This document shows, in pieces, positions 11,878-21,576 of a stretch of DNA of 64,000 bases (positions are counted from its first letter, which is position 1; each line of letters opens with the position of its first letter). A program made the translations under genes and the position numbers. The notes beneath the pieces were generated by a model that saw only the letters and a program-made list of their open reading frames with translations, did no database searches and was not told the DNA's origin. Source of the DNA: Pelodera strongyloides (taxonomy: Eukaryota > Nematoda > Chromadorea > Rhabditida > Rhabditidae); contig JAANDG010000059.1 in assembly GCA_036852015.1 (NCBI GenBank), positions 1 through 64,000 of the forward strand. The letters run 5' to 3'.

Positions 11878-12165
11878 TGAAGATTGGCGTGCACCCCGCA
11901 ATGTTACGGAACAGTGTGCATGCGGCGTGGAAAAAGGGGAACGTTGGGTTCTGGTGTGTAAGATGCCCGCCGTAACGTTGCCACCTGCACGCCGTAAAGA
12001 AGTCAGGTAGCCGCTTGCACGCCGTACTTACGCCACTTCACCCCGGCCTTTTGGCGTGCAAGCAGCGTGATAACGTAGGGCAAGTTGCACGCCATTTCCA
12101 TTTCGCGTGCATTTTTGCACGCCGCCACGTTGCCAAAAGGGATTTGCACGCCGTAAGGAATGAGT
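11878..12165. repeat. cluster of TTGCACGCC words
   Basis: At least ten copies of GCACGCC or GGCGTGC in both orientations lie in under 300 bp, often as TTGCACGCCGTAA. Spacing is irregular, so this is not a simple tandem repeat. Confidence 0.7.
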
Positions 12166-12549
12166 AAACACCCCCTTCAAGCCTTCCATTGTCTTAATTT
12201 TCCAAAAATGTGTTCAACGACAAACCAAAAATACACAAAATGCCGTAATCTTTATTTCCTCATTTATTACATATGATAGAACGGCTAAGAGAAAGAACAG
12301 TAATTAAACTTCATGACATTCCCTGACTAGCCAAGGATAAATCGTCCATCCTTCAAGCACAAAGTGGACTATACAGCATCGGATTGTAGCCTAAACTAAA
12401 AACGTATACTTGTAACTTACAAAAGGGTATTTCACGTGTTTTCTAAAAGGCATAAAGGGGGCTGACACATCTTCTGCTTACTAAAAACAAACAACCAACG
12501 TCACCCAACACAAGTTATTGTTCACTGAACTTGGTGAAAGTTGTAATGG

Positions 12550-12729
12550 TTAAAGTGAAATAGCAGTCGGTTTTTGAAACGCTTCTCAAATATCTGCATT
12601 CTTATGCAGTTATGCACAGTAGGGTCTAATTGGGGTCTAGTTTTTTCCTATTTTTTGATCATTTGCATATGTTGGATAAGAAAGCAGGTACGCAATGCGT
12701 TTCAAAAGCCGGCCGGTATTTCGCTTTAA
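12550..12729. mobile_element. MITE family A copy, both TTAA ends intact
   Basis: TTAAAGTGAAATAGCAGTCGG at the left, CCGGCCGGTATTTCGCTTTAA at the right, 180 bp apart. It lies 43 bp beyond the donor of the exon at 12773-12967. Confidence 0.9.
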
Positions 12730-12772
12730 TCAAGTAACGAAAAGAAACTTTATAATAAAGAAAACTAATCAC

Positions 12773-12967
12773 CTTGAGCGCGGTCTCGAATCGGTCATCA
12801 ATCGGTATCATTTTCCCACGGGGCATACGCAAAGTCTTTTTCAAAGCATCCACATCCAACAGCTCTGGCACATAGGCTTGGGATTCCATTTGGATTTCCA
12901 TTTCTTTTCCGTCATAGAACGTATGTGAATTCCAACCAACCGGTGAAGTGTACTGTGGCGTTACTTT
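12773..12967 (-). CDS. orphan 65-codon exon of an unrecognised gene
   Basis: Open throughout, phase 0 at both ends, between GATTTCAG and GTGATT. Readable pieces in order: KVTPQYTSPVGWNSHTFYDG, KEMEIQMESQAYVPELLDVD, ALKKTLRMPRGKMIPIDDRF, ETALK. It is soluble and mixed-charge, with no signal peptide or membrane segment. Protein-like composition and clean splice sites make it very probably coding. Neighbouring exons of the same gene are not resolved: upstream on this strand lie SINE and other repeats, and downstream lies a family A MITE. I do not recognise the family. It may be linked to the exon at 4578-4645. Confidence 0.65.
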
Positions 12968-12989
12968 CTGAAATCAATCAAGAAATGAA

Positions 12990-13195
12990 TGACCCAGGAT
13001 CCTAGCCCGAAGTCCTACCCCGAAGACATCCGCGTAGCCTGAGGCTGAGGGAGAGAGAGAGAGGGAGGGGGAGAGAGCGAGGGAGGAAGAGACGGAGAGG
13101 GAGGGAATTTGTCATCTGAACTCGTCGTCTGTGCTCAGGGCCTCTGCGGACCATGTCATAAGCAAACCTTGTATTTGAACTGCCTTGAAAAAAGG
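12990..13195 (+). mobile_element. SINE family II copy, inverted relative to the others
   Basis: Reverse complements of the family words (TAGCCCGAAGTCC, CCTCTGCGGACCATGTCATA) flank a (GA)n tract at about 13050-13110. Confidence 0.55.
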
Positions 13196-13718
13196 TCCAC
13201 ACGCTTGAAGCGTAAAAGAAATTTTAAATTTTAATGATATATGACTAATATGACAACCTACAAATTCACAATCACTAATTCGTTCCTTACACGCTTTTAT
13301 GAAACACTAAACCCATTAGTTTCTTAGCTAAAAGTAAAGAGTAAAATGTGTAAGATATGGCAGCAAAAAGTACCCCACTATATGAAAACACACCATGGCA
13401 CTGGCACAGAAGCGTGGAGCCTCCTGACCTGGGCAGTAAATAGAAGAAAGAATTCCGTAGTTGTATATAACAGTCCATGAGCCTAAATGGAGAGAAATAA
13501 GAGGCAAATTACGAGTTGCGGAGAAACTATTCATATGCAATTGCTTGCCATATATAATTAACAATTGCTGGCGAACCTTGGCACGTGCGGAAAGATCACT
13601 GCGTCACGGACGAAGAAGTCTCCGAAGACACGAGGGCTGACACGACTGCATCCATCATTCCATACGGTGCATCCATCATTCCATATCATTACATCATTCC
13701 GTGGCATGTTTGCAAGAT

Positions 13719-13795
13719 GGTAGCACTGGGCGGGATTCGAACCCGGGTCGTATGGGTGAGAGACGAGAACTTTGCCAGTGAGCCACGACGCCCCT
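13719..13795 (-). mobile_element. SINE family I head (tRNA-derived)
   Basis: The minus strand reads GGGGCGTCGTGGCTCACTGG then GGGTTCGAATCCCGCCCAG, with polymerase III A- and B-box-like words. The cloverleaf is not clean in the anticodon arm and an identical head lies at 18193, so this is a SINE rather than a working tRNA gene. Confidence 0.7.
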
Positions 13796-13890
13796 TAAGT
13801 CTATGTGTGATGATTGTATGTCTCGACTTTTGTTTCATTTTTCTTTTATTTGAATTTCTCTGATAAATAATATATTTTGTTCCTTTTCAG

Positions 13891-14121
13891 CTCGATCAGC
13901 GTCGTGTTATTCTGAGACAGAATCCACTGAAGAGGTTTCCAAACAGGCGGATGCGAATCTGGATTACGATGCATTTGCATTGGAGCAGCTGCCATTGGAC
14001 TGCTACAGTTTTCTCCCTCATTATGTGCTCAATTTGCGGAATAAATATGTTTTATATCTTATACGTGTGTGTATGAACTTGTTTTACTGTTCTATGATGG
14101 CTGTATTCAATTTTAGTAACT
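13891..14121 (+). CDS. possible coding exon, weak
   Basis: Follows a strong acceptor (CCTTTTCAG). In one frame it is open for about 75 codons to a stop, with an acidic start (SETESTEEVSKQADANLDYD) and then a hydrophobic end. Other frames are also open here, so coding status is uncertain. It could be a terminal exon of an upstream plus-strand gene or a 5' exon of the ANKRD13-like gene that follows. Confidence 0.3.
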
Positions 14122-14149
14122 AATTGGGAGGTGAATCCGGGCAGAATAG

Positions 14150-14290
14150 GGGGCTAATCGCACAGGGCCAGCACAAAAATCGCACAGGTTTAGCACAGAA
14201 GTCACGTTTGTGCGCACACATGTGCGATTTCTGTGCGTACTTCGTGCAGGCCCTGTGCGAAGTATGTGCTCCGGCCCTTCTGTGAAAATA
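14150..14290. repeat. GCACAG/CTGTGC inverted-word cluster
   Basis: Repeated TCGCACAGG, AGCACAGA and their reverse complements (GTGCGATTTCTGTGC, CCCTGTGCG) allow extensive hairpin pairing. Confidence 0.6.
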
Positions 14291-14415
14291 TTGTTCTGTG
14301 ATGCACGAAACTACAGTATATCCACACAATTTTCAACCTTTTTTAACCCGCGAAGCGCAATCGGACCAAAGCGCAATTTTTTTTTATTCTGAGTTTATTG
14401 TATTCTCGAACAATT

Positions 14416-14468
14416 CATTTCCACAAGGCAATCTACCGCCTACGGATGTAGTTTGCCTTGTGGAAATG
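14416..14468. repeat. hairpin with 16-bp perfect stem
   Basis: CATTTCCACAAGGCAA is followed 21 bases later by its exact reverse complement. Confidence 0.8.
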
Positions 14469-14633
14469 TTTTCGGTGGCGCGTTCGCGGGTGCAAATATT
14501 TCAGCTGGCGATCCGCCTAAGACGAACAGAGAAATAACTATGTTCGTAGTAGTAGCCATAGCAAAACAGAAATAAATGGAGAAAAACTGATTGAAATCGA
14601 AAAATTGCATTTCAACGGCGACGCAGGCTGGTG

Positions 14634-14655
14634 GACCGCGGACCGCGGACCGCGG
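14634..14655. repeat. GGACCGC direct repeats
   Basis: Three tandem GGACCGC units. The same word, in both orientations, is clustered at 61074-61140 next to the inverted satellite. Confidence 0.7.
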
Positions 14656-14775
14656 CTTATACCCTCCCGTTTTTCTTTCGTATAATAAGACTGACACCTA
14701 TTGTTTCTTTTGCCGACTTGTTATTCTGTTCCATTAGACTATCATTTTTCAGTTTGTTTTTTAGGAGCACTGTTT

Positions 14776-17700
14776 ATGTCACCTCTGAAGGATGTCTATC
14801 CAGTTCACTTCTATATACACGAATGATTTGGAAGAACTACAGAAGTTATTGAAGAATGATGAGGTATGCTTTCAAATGGATTCCTTTTTTTGTATGTTAT
14901 GAATTGTAAATTTTCCATTCTCCACTGATGGCGGCGAGATTTGCCACCTTTTTAGAGATTTTGTGTAAATAGTAAGCTTTAGACGAATCTCGAACAATTG
15001 GACGCGCGTGGCAGAACTCCACTCCTCCTAGCCGTTTGCCTTGGTCACCGCGATTGTGTTCTTGAACTTCTAAAGCATGGAGCAAATGCCGATGCCCAGA
15101 GCAAAGGTATTCAGTCAGTCAACCTTGAGCTATATTTCGGTTTTATTTTGTGGTTAGTCTACTGCTTCTCACCGACGTTGATTAGGTCGCGTAGAAAATA
15201 CAATTCACATGGGCTTTGCATCGAAAATAACGTGTTATTGTTATATGTCAGTGTTGATTATCAATTCACTAACACACATTAGCCCGTATTCTCGGGTCGA
15301 CGGAAATGTTCCGTTGGGGAACTCATTCGTATGCAAATTTTTCCTCCAGGGAGTCTAGATAGTAGACATTTCCGTCGTCCCGAGAATACGGGCTATTAGC
15401 GCAATTCTTGTTCAAAGGAAAGGGAAGAGGAATACAGTTTTTCTTCTGACCTTAATTACAATTGATGGTCTTGGTAATATTTTATCGTGACTCTATCTTC
15501 CGTGTATCTTAGACATGTGGAGCGTAAGTCACGAGGCAGTCTCTCTCGGTGAGCCTGATATCCTCCGTGAGGTGATCAAGTACCGAGATTGGCAGAGGAA
15601 TACTCGATGCACTGAAGCATTGAGTAGCAAGCTTAAGCAACTTCTTGTAAGTTCTTTTAAAGACGATTATCGCGAATTTTCCGTGCAATTACTTGTACCT
15701 GTACTACAATTTTCTAACAACTAACTGTCGGCCGATTCCATTAAATCCGCTCCTATGGGCTAGGAGCTATAACAATAATTTATTGCATCAGGGATATGGC
15801 CAACACAGAGTAAAATGTTTCAAAAACAAATGAATTTTTTTTGCTTATTATAGTTTATTACATCAGGGAGATGCGACCATGTGTGTTTTTAAGATTTTCA
15901 TAATCTAATGTCTTGCAATGCTGTTATTGCCTGTTTAGGATACACCCGACTTCTACGCCGAAATGAGCTGGGAATTTTCCTCTTGGGTTCCATTTGTGAG
16001 CAAAATGTGCCCTTCGGATACTTACAAGGTATGTTCAAGAATTTATCAAAGTACTTCGTATTTGTTTCATGTGTGATTTTCCATTTTCTGATTTTGTCAT
16101 AAATACATTATATTTTATTATTATACTACGCTGTAGAAACTATTTATGTTTACCTCGTTTCAATTTCAGATCTACAAAAGTGGTACGTCAGTTCGCATCG
16201 ACACGACTTTGTCTGGCTTTGAAGGATCTTCGTGGAGAAGAGGAAGGCAAACTTTTATTTTTAGGTAGGTGAGACACTTTTTTTTATCTATAGACTTTGT
16301 TTAAATTATATTCAATATTAAAGCGAAATACCGGCCTTTTTGAAACGCATCGTTTACATGTGCACTCTTGCGTATTTATGCTAATCGAATAAAGTTCCTG
16401 GTAAGTATTTAGCTCGATTTTTTTTTATTCTAAGTTATGTTAATTGCATATGTTGCATAAAAATGCTGGTGTTCTGGTTCTCGCTGTGTTTCCAAGACAG
16501 GGCGATATTTCGCTTTGAGATTCGCGGATGATTTTCCGCTGTGTCCGATAGAGTAAGCCCATACGAAATACGATTACTCCACTATGATAATTTTGTGTTT
16601 TGCGAAAAGTTCCTGATTTAATAGTCTTTGACCTGTTGCCTGTTTTCCACGTAGAAACGATTTATGTTAAGTTTCAATTTCAGATTTACAAAAGTGGTAC
16701 TGTACAGTGTACATCAGTTGTTTTCAGACTCAACGAAGACAGTGGTGAAGAACGCCCGCAAATCATCATTATTGATCACGAATCAAAATCGGTATGTTCT
16801 ATTATATCATTTCGTTTAAACGGAAAGGAAAAGGACTGAAATCTAGTGGTTTTACGCTTCTTTGGCTCTCTGGCCTTCTTTGATCTTTCTTGTAAAGTTA
16901 TAACGTCCCATTTCTTTATTTATTTAGTATGTAAATTTCTGTAGGAATCACGATGCCAAATTGTGAGCAATTCATAATTATGATGAAACGATTATTACTT
17001 ACCAGTGTAAGTCTTTAAGTCCACTCGGCTAACTGAGCAAAGCTTTAAAACTTCGAAGCCTTGCCAAATACGGTCTGACAGGAAAGTACATGGAAACATG
17101 GATAGTGGATATGAGAACCAGATTATCTTCTAAGCCTACACCTAAGCCTATGCCTATCATTTAGTTTCTTTGGCAGGCAACCGTGCAAACGATGCAAAGC
17201 GAGGAATCCGTTGATGATTTCATTTCGACCCACCAGAGGAAGCGATTGCTCAACGGTATGGTGATATGTAGTATTACCCGGTTATAATTTCTAATGGTTT
17301 GTAGTTTGTAGTTGAAGCCAGAGTCAGACCCGTTTTGCATGAAGGAGAGGGGCTTTCATTATGAATATCTTCTTCTCAACGAAAGCATATTTTGATTTGA
17401 GTTCGCCCTGGATCCAGGGATGTTTGAACCACTGTCTTTATTGTTTACACACAGTTTGACGGCGAAAATGCAGGTCATATCATAAACTCGTGACCAAACC
17501 ACCATCCAAATTAACATACTGCATACATTTGGATGTTGGTTTTGAGCTATTATTCGCCATAGCACCGTCGCGATTAGAATATTAGACATGGTGATACCGG
17601 AAATAAATCAGAAACGTATCATAAATATATAGAATTTTGGGAAACACTGGATATGGTTTATGGTTTTATATGCCCTGATTCAGGTTGACGACTCCCATCT

Positions 17701-20700
17701 CAAGTACGTATATTGATGTGGATAAAATTGGATTCAAACGTTCTCGTGGAGGCTTTTTATCGTGGATTTCTAATAGTGAGCACACGGAGAACGTGAATGG
17801 ATTTAGTTGTAAGGTGAGCTAAACGAACTTTTTTTGTTTAATATGAAACTGCTGGATTGCTACAAGTGTTCCCCTAGGTTGTACCTTTCAGTTAAACTGC
17901 TGATCTGTAAGGATAATGAAAATGTGAAAATATGGTTGATTAAATTGTTTTCCCAGTTAATTGTAGGAAACACGAATCATAAGTTGGCAGCTTTTATGAA
18001 TGGTCCGGGCCGGGCTGAAGGGGTTACTACGCGATGTTTCACGAAATCAGTAAATACATCGTGTTGGTCAACAACTGTGGTTTTTTCGGTTGAGGCGTAA
18101 TTTCAAGAAAGAAAGTAATTTAGTAATTCCATGTTTTATACGAATACGATTCAAGCCCGATGTGAAGAATCCCTTCAAAACGGGGCGTTTTAGGGGCGTC
18201 GTGGCTCACTGGCAAAGTTCTCGTCTCTCACCCATACGACCCGGGTTCGAATCCCGCCCAGTGCTACCATCTTGCAAACATGCCACGGCGTCGGGAATAA
18301 AGTTAAGGCGCTCCCCTTGCCTAGCCTTATGACGGACCTTTCGCTCTGTATTATCTTCTGTGCCGTCTTCTACCGTCTACTTCACTCTATGGGACACATC
18401 GGCTAAGAGACACCGCCTTGGATTGGAGCTAAAAATGAAGATCCCCGACTTCGAGAGCAAACGGGACCCTGGATTCTACATGCTTAAGTCTATGTGTGAT
18501 GATTGTATGTCTGAATAAAGTGGTATTCACAAAACATTGGCGGCACGGGCGTGCAGATATTATAGGTAGGTAGATCTAACCATATAACCTCTAAAATCAA
18601 ACTCCTAGGTGTTCAACGCGTGTAATGTTGACCTGGTGACGAAGACACGTTCTGAGCACTTGAGTGCCGAGGATAAAGAACGAATAAAGCAGGTAATTGT
18701 TGTGGTATTTTTGTAAAGGTTTAAGGGCATGTGTTTAAGGGCGTGTGCATTGCCCCGGAGGTGTTCCCTGAGGGAAACCAGTTCATAGTTCATGCGTGAG
18801 ATTATCATGAGTTTTTGCACTGCCTTTTTTAATTGTAATGGATTATTGGTCATCAATCAGTGCAATGAGAGAGTGTTGGCCAAAGGGGACCCTAAGACTG
18901 CGTTTCTTAACGCGCGGTACTTACTAGGGACCAAATAGGCTGATGCAAAGCCGCCCTAGCCCTAAAATTGTCCCTAATACCTAATACGTGGTTTTTAGGA
19001 GGAAGGTTCGAATCCAATGGCCTCTGTGCTCAATATGGTACGCACGGAAACGCAACACGTTGTACCTTCGGCATCGGACGAACTCGGTAAGTTATAGTTT
19101 CTCGATTGTGCGTTTTTTTATAAGTGAATTGTCAGAAAAACAATAATATGTTGTATGTTCACTTTACCACCTAACCTTGACTGGCCGCCGTAGGTTGTAG
19201 GTACCGTTGAGACTGAAGTATGAGTTGAGAATGTTTAGAATACAAACTACGTAGAGAATTTGTAATTTGTACAGAACATGTAGTTACTACAGACTATCCC
19301 TAAAATTGCAGAATTGCACAAATATAAGTGCAGAATTACAGAGTACGTAATTAGTAGACATTTCAGGTGGACTGGGTGTTGCTGAATACCTCGATAAAGA
19401 TTTTGAGCTCAAGTGCGACATTGGTAGGTGTTTTGAAGTATCGTGTCTTATGTGCGCTTGTGAATTTCAACAAAGTACAGTATGCATGTGAGCATGTGCC
19501 TGGCGTTTAGGATTTCTAGAATTATTATAATATGTTTTTCATTAGGAGTCCTAAAGGTTCGTCACTTGCCCTTGCCTACTCTTCTATAGAACCTACAGTA
19601 CCTTGTTAACTACGGTCATCTTGTATGTTGAGAGTAACTAAGTTGCGGTTCGGCATGTATGCAATTATGGTTAGGGATCAGGTTCTTTCTTGCAACGACA
19701 TTAAATTAAAGTGTCAAAAGAAAAACATAATGCAGCGAAGAACAAATTAAAGACCACATCGAAAGGAAGTAGACACACTGTCGCTGACCGTGTCCTAGAA
19801 GTCTTCACTTGTTGGTGAAACATTGTGTTTGATTGGCGTTTAGAGCTAAAGCGGTGTAACTGCCACGTTTTCTGAAACAGGTAGAGAACCCCATTCCGTA
19901 TGCTATATTCAAATGAATATAATTAACCTGAAATCGCGCAGCATATACTACATAGGAACACAACGCTGAACATACACGTCTCAAAATCCAGATGTTATAT
20001 CGCTTTAACTATTCAAATTAATCCAGGCCGAGCCCGTGAAGAGTGCCGCAAGTCGAATACGTTTAAAGCAACGTTGTGGTTAGCTGATGATTATCCTCTA
20101 CTATTACAGGTAAGAGCTTTTGTAACCTCTTCGTGATTTCTTCTCCATTTTCTATGAACACCTGTCCGCAATTGGCGTGTATACTTTTCAAAAGCCGTAT
20201 GTTAACTTACAGCTCAACGGTGTAGCTTAACGTACAACGTAGTGATGTAGCTTAGCGTTGGAACTGTAGCTAACTAGGGTAAGGTAAAGTGATGTTTTTT
20301 TTTAGTTTCATTTGTTTCATTTGGTTCATTAAAGGCATTTTGCAGGAACAAGTTATTCCAATCGTGGATCTGATGGCCTCCAACAGTGCTCACTTTGCGA
20401 GATTGAATAATTTCATCCGCATGCAACGGCCTTCAGGATTTCCGGTGAAAATTGAAATCCCACTCTTTCATGTGGTCAGTTTGGCAGATTTTCATTTATC
20501 TCAGTACTCAGTAACAGTACAGAAACGTGGTTTGTGGTTAAAGCTGGATAACAGCCGAGCCGGATTTTGAAGTGTGTCTTAGACGATGTCGGATGTAAAA
20601 AGAATTGTATTCATTTCACTAGTTCACTTGTTTCCTTTATTGGTCATAGGATAATTCACGGGTCGTGGTGGTTATATGTTATAATAATCATTATTCGCTT

Positions 20701-21536
20701 GTCCTATGTCTTGCAAAAAGAGTCTCGAACAATCAGGCTCATTCTTAGATAATTCTTTCTAGTTTCTCCAGTTGAATCCGTGATTTGTTTTCAGGTCAGC
20801 GCTAAGATTGCCTTTGGCAAAGTGAATGAGCCGGGCCCGAATGTGGTACCACTTGTTGATGATGAGGTATGTAATTTATTTGTAAAAAAAACTAACTAGT
20901 TCTTTGCAATTCGTTTTTCAAATTGTTTCGACCCTGGTTAGAATCCAAATGCAAGTTCTTTTTCTTAAAGCAAAGTCAATGTATTATCGTGTATTGTCCG
21001 TTGTCCAGTCCAAGTTCAGATAGGCACAGAAAATATGCATAACCTTGCTGAGAGAGAGGAAGGAACGCAATCGCGAGAGATTTGTGTGAATAAACACTTT
21101 CTGAAACATAAGCATTTAGTTGAGTTGAAAATGTCCTAGAAATATAGTTAGAAATTGTGATGGAATAGAAATTCGCAATGGAAAACATTGGGGTGTAGTT
21201 AGAAAGAATGCGCTTAGAAACCACATGTCGTACCGCTTTAAAGCTTTCACTGTTGCAGGCTTCTTCATCTCTGCCTCGAGTTACCATTGATGATTCTGTT
21301 TTTGAAATCCCTTCCACTTACCGTGTGTTTGATGAATCGTCAGCCGCATCGTGGTGGGACCCTGAAGTGTATGCCTCGGTGGGAAACTCGACTCCTGGAC
21401 GACATGGACTTAGTGAGTTTCTTTTTGATACCGTACTCTGTCTGTCCTTATAGGGATTTGAGGTTTTTTGGGACTTCCGTACTCTGTGCTCATTTCAGAC
21501 ATTTTTGACTGGATCAAATCCTTTGTTATTTATTAG
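14776..21536 (+). CDS. ANKRD13-like ankyrin-repeat / GPCR-chaperone protein
   Basis: Sixteen exons: 14776-14863, 14983-15106, 15513-15646, 15939-16028, 16170-16264, 16728-16791, 17177-17255, 17684-17813, 18609-18692, 18999-19086, 19367-19423, 20027-20109, 20346-20474, 20795-20866, 21259-21412, 21499-21536; about 500 residues. N-terminal ankyrin repeats include [20 protein letters not shown] and [15 protein letters not shown]. The ANKRD13/GPCR-chaperone region follows with [51 protein letters not shown] and [13 protein letters not shown], ending at [13 protein letters not shown]. Vertebrate ANKRD13 A/B/D proteins bind ubiquitinated membrane cargo through C-terminal UIMs. None is seen here: the model closes on a tentative last exon, or UIM exons lie beyond the satellite. 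Exon 1 needs a one-base shift between YPVHF and IYTNDLEEL, and exons 7 and 8 miss phase by one base. Strongly conserved otherwise. Confidence 0.85.
15280..15395. mobile_element. 116-bp MITE with 28-bp near-perfect terminal repeats
   Basis: Begins TAGCCCGTATTCTCGGG and ends with the reverse complement. It lies in intron 2 of the ANKRD13-like gene. No coding. Confidence 0.85.
16318..16517. mobile_element. MITE family A copy
   Basis: TTAAAGCGAAATACCGGCC at the left, GGCGATATTTCGCTTT at the right. In intron 5 of the ANKRD13-like gene. Confidence 0.8.
16640..16700 (+). repeat. partial duplicate of the exon-5 acceptor region
   Basis: GTAGAAACGATTTATG, TTTCAATTTCAG and ATTTACAAAAGTGGTAC repeat the 3' end of intron 4 and the first bases of exon 5 (about 16131-16185). 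The true exon 6 acceptor is 28 bp further on. Using the duplicate acceptor would duplicate the IYKSGT residues. Confidence 0.75.
17131..17157. repeat. degenerate telomere-type (GCCTAA) tract
   Basis: Four diverged CCTAAG/CCTATG units shortly before the exon 7 acceptor of the ANKRD13-like gene. Confidence 0.5.
18190..18525 (+). mobile_element. SINE family I copy
   Basis: A tRNA-like head at 18193-18269 (GTGGCTCACTGGC, GGTTCGAATCCCGCCC, ending CCA-like) is followed by a body of about 250 bp with CAAACATGCCACGGCG, ending near AATAAAG. It sits in intron 8 of the ANKRD13-like gene. The head also occurs inverted at 13719. Confidence 0.7.
19846..20008. mobile_element. MITE (GCGGTGTAAC family) next to a 3' splice site
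   Basis: The left end CTAAAGCGGTGTAAC and right end GTTATATCGCTTTAA are imperfect inverted repeats. The right end is 18 bp before exon 12 of the ANKRD13-like gene. Confidence 0.65.
20965..21241. mobile_element. partial MITE (family C right end) next to a 3' splice site
   Basis: The right end, ACATGTCGTACCGCTTTAA, matches the family C terminus seen at 47826. The left end is only TTAAAGC and may be unrelated. It ends 17 bp before exon 15 of the ANKRD13-like gene. Confidence 0.45.
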
Positions 21537-21576
21537 TCGAGTGTTGTTTAAATAGATTGGGTTTGAGATTTTATGA

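Noticed and set aside
13719..13795. A functional tRNA
   Set aside because: The anticodon arm does not fold cleanly and the same head occurs inverted at 18193 attached to a SINE body.
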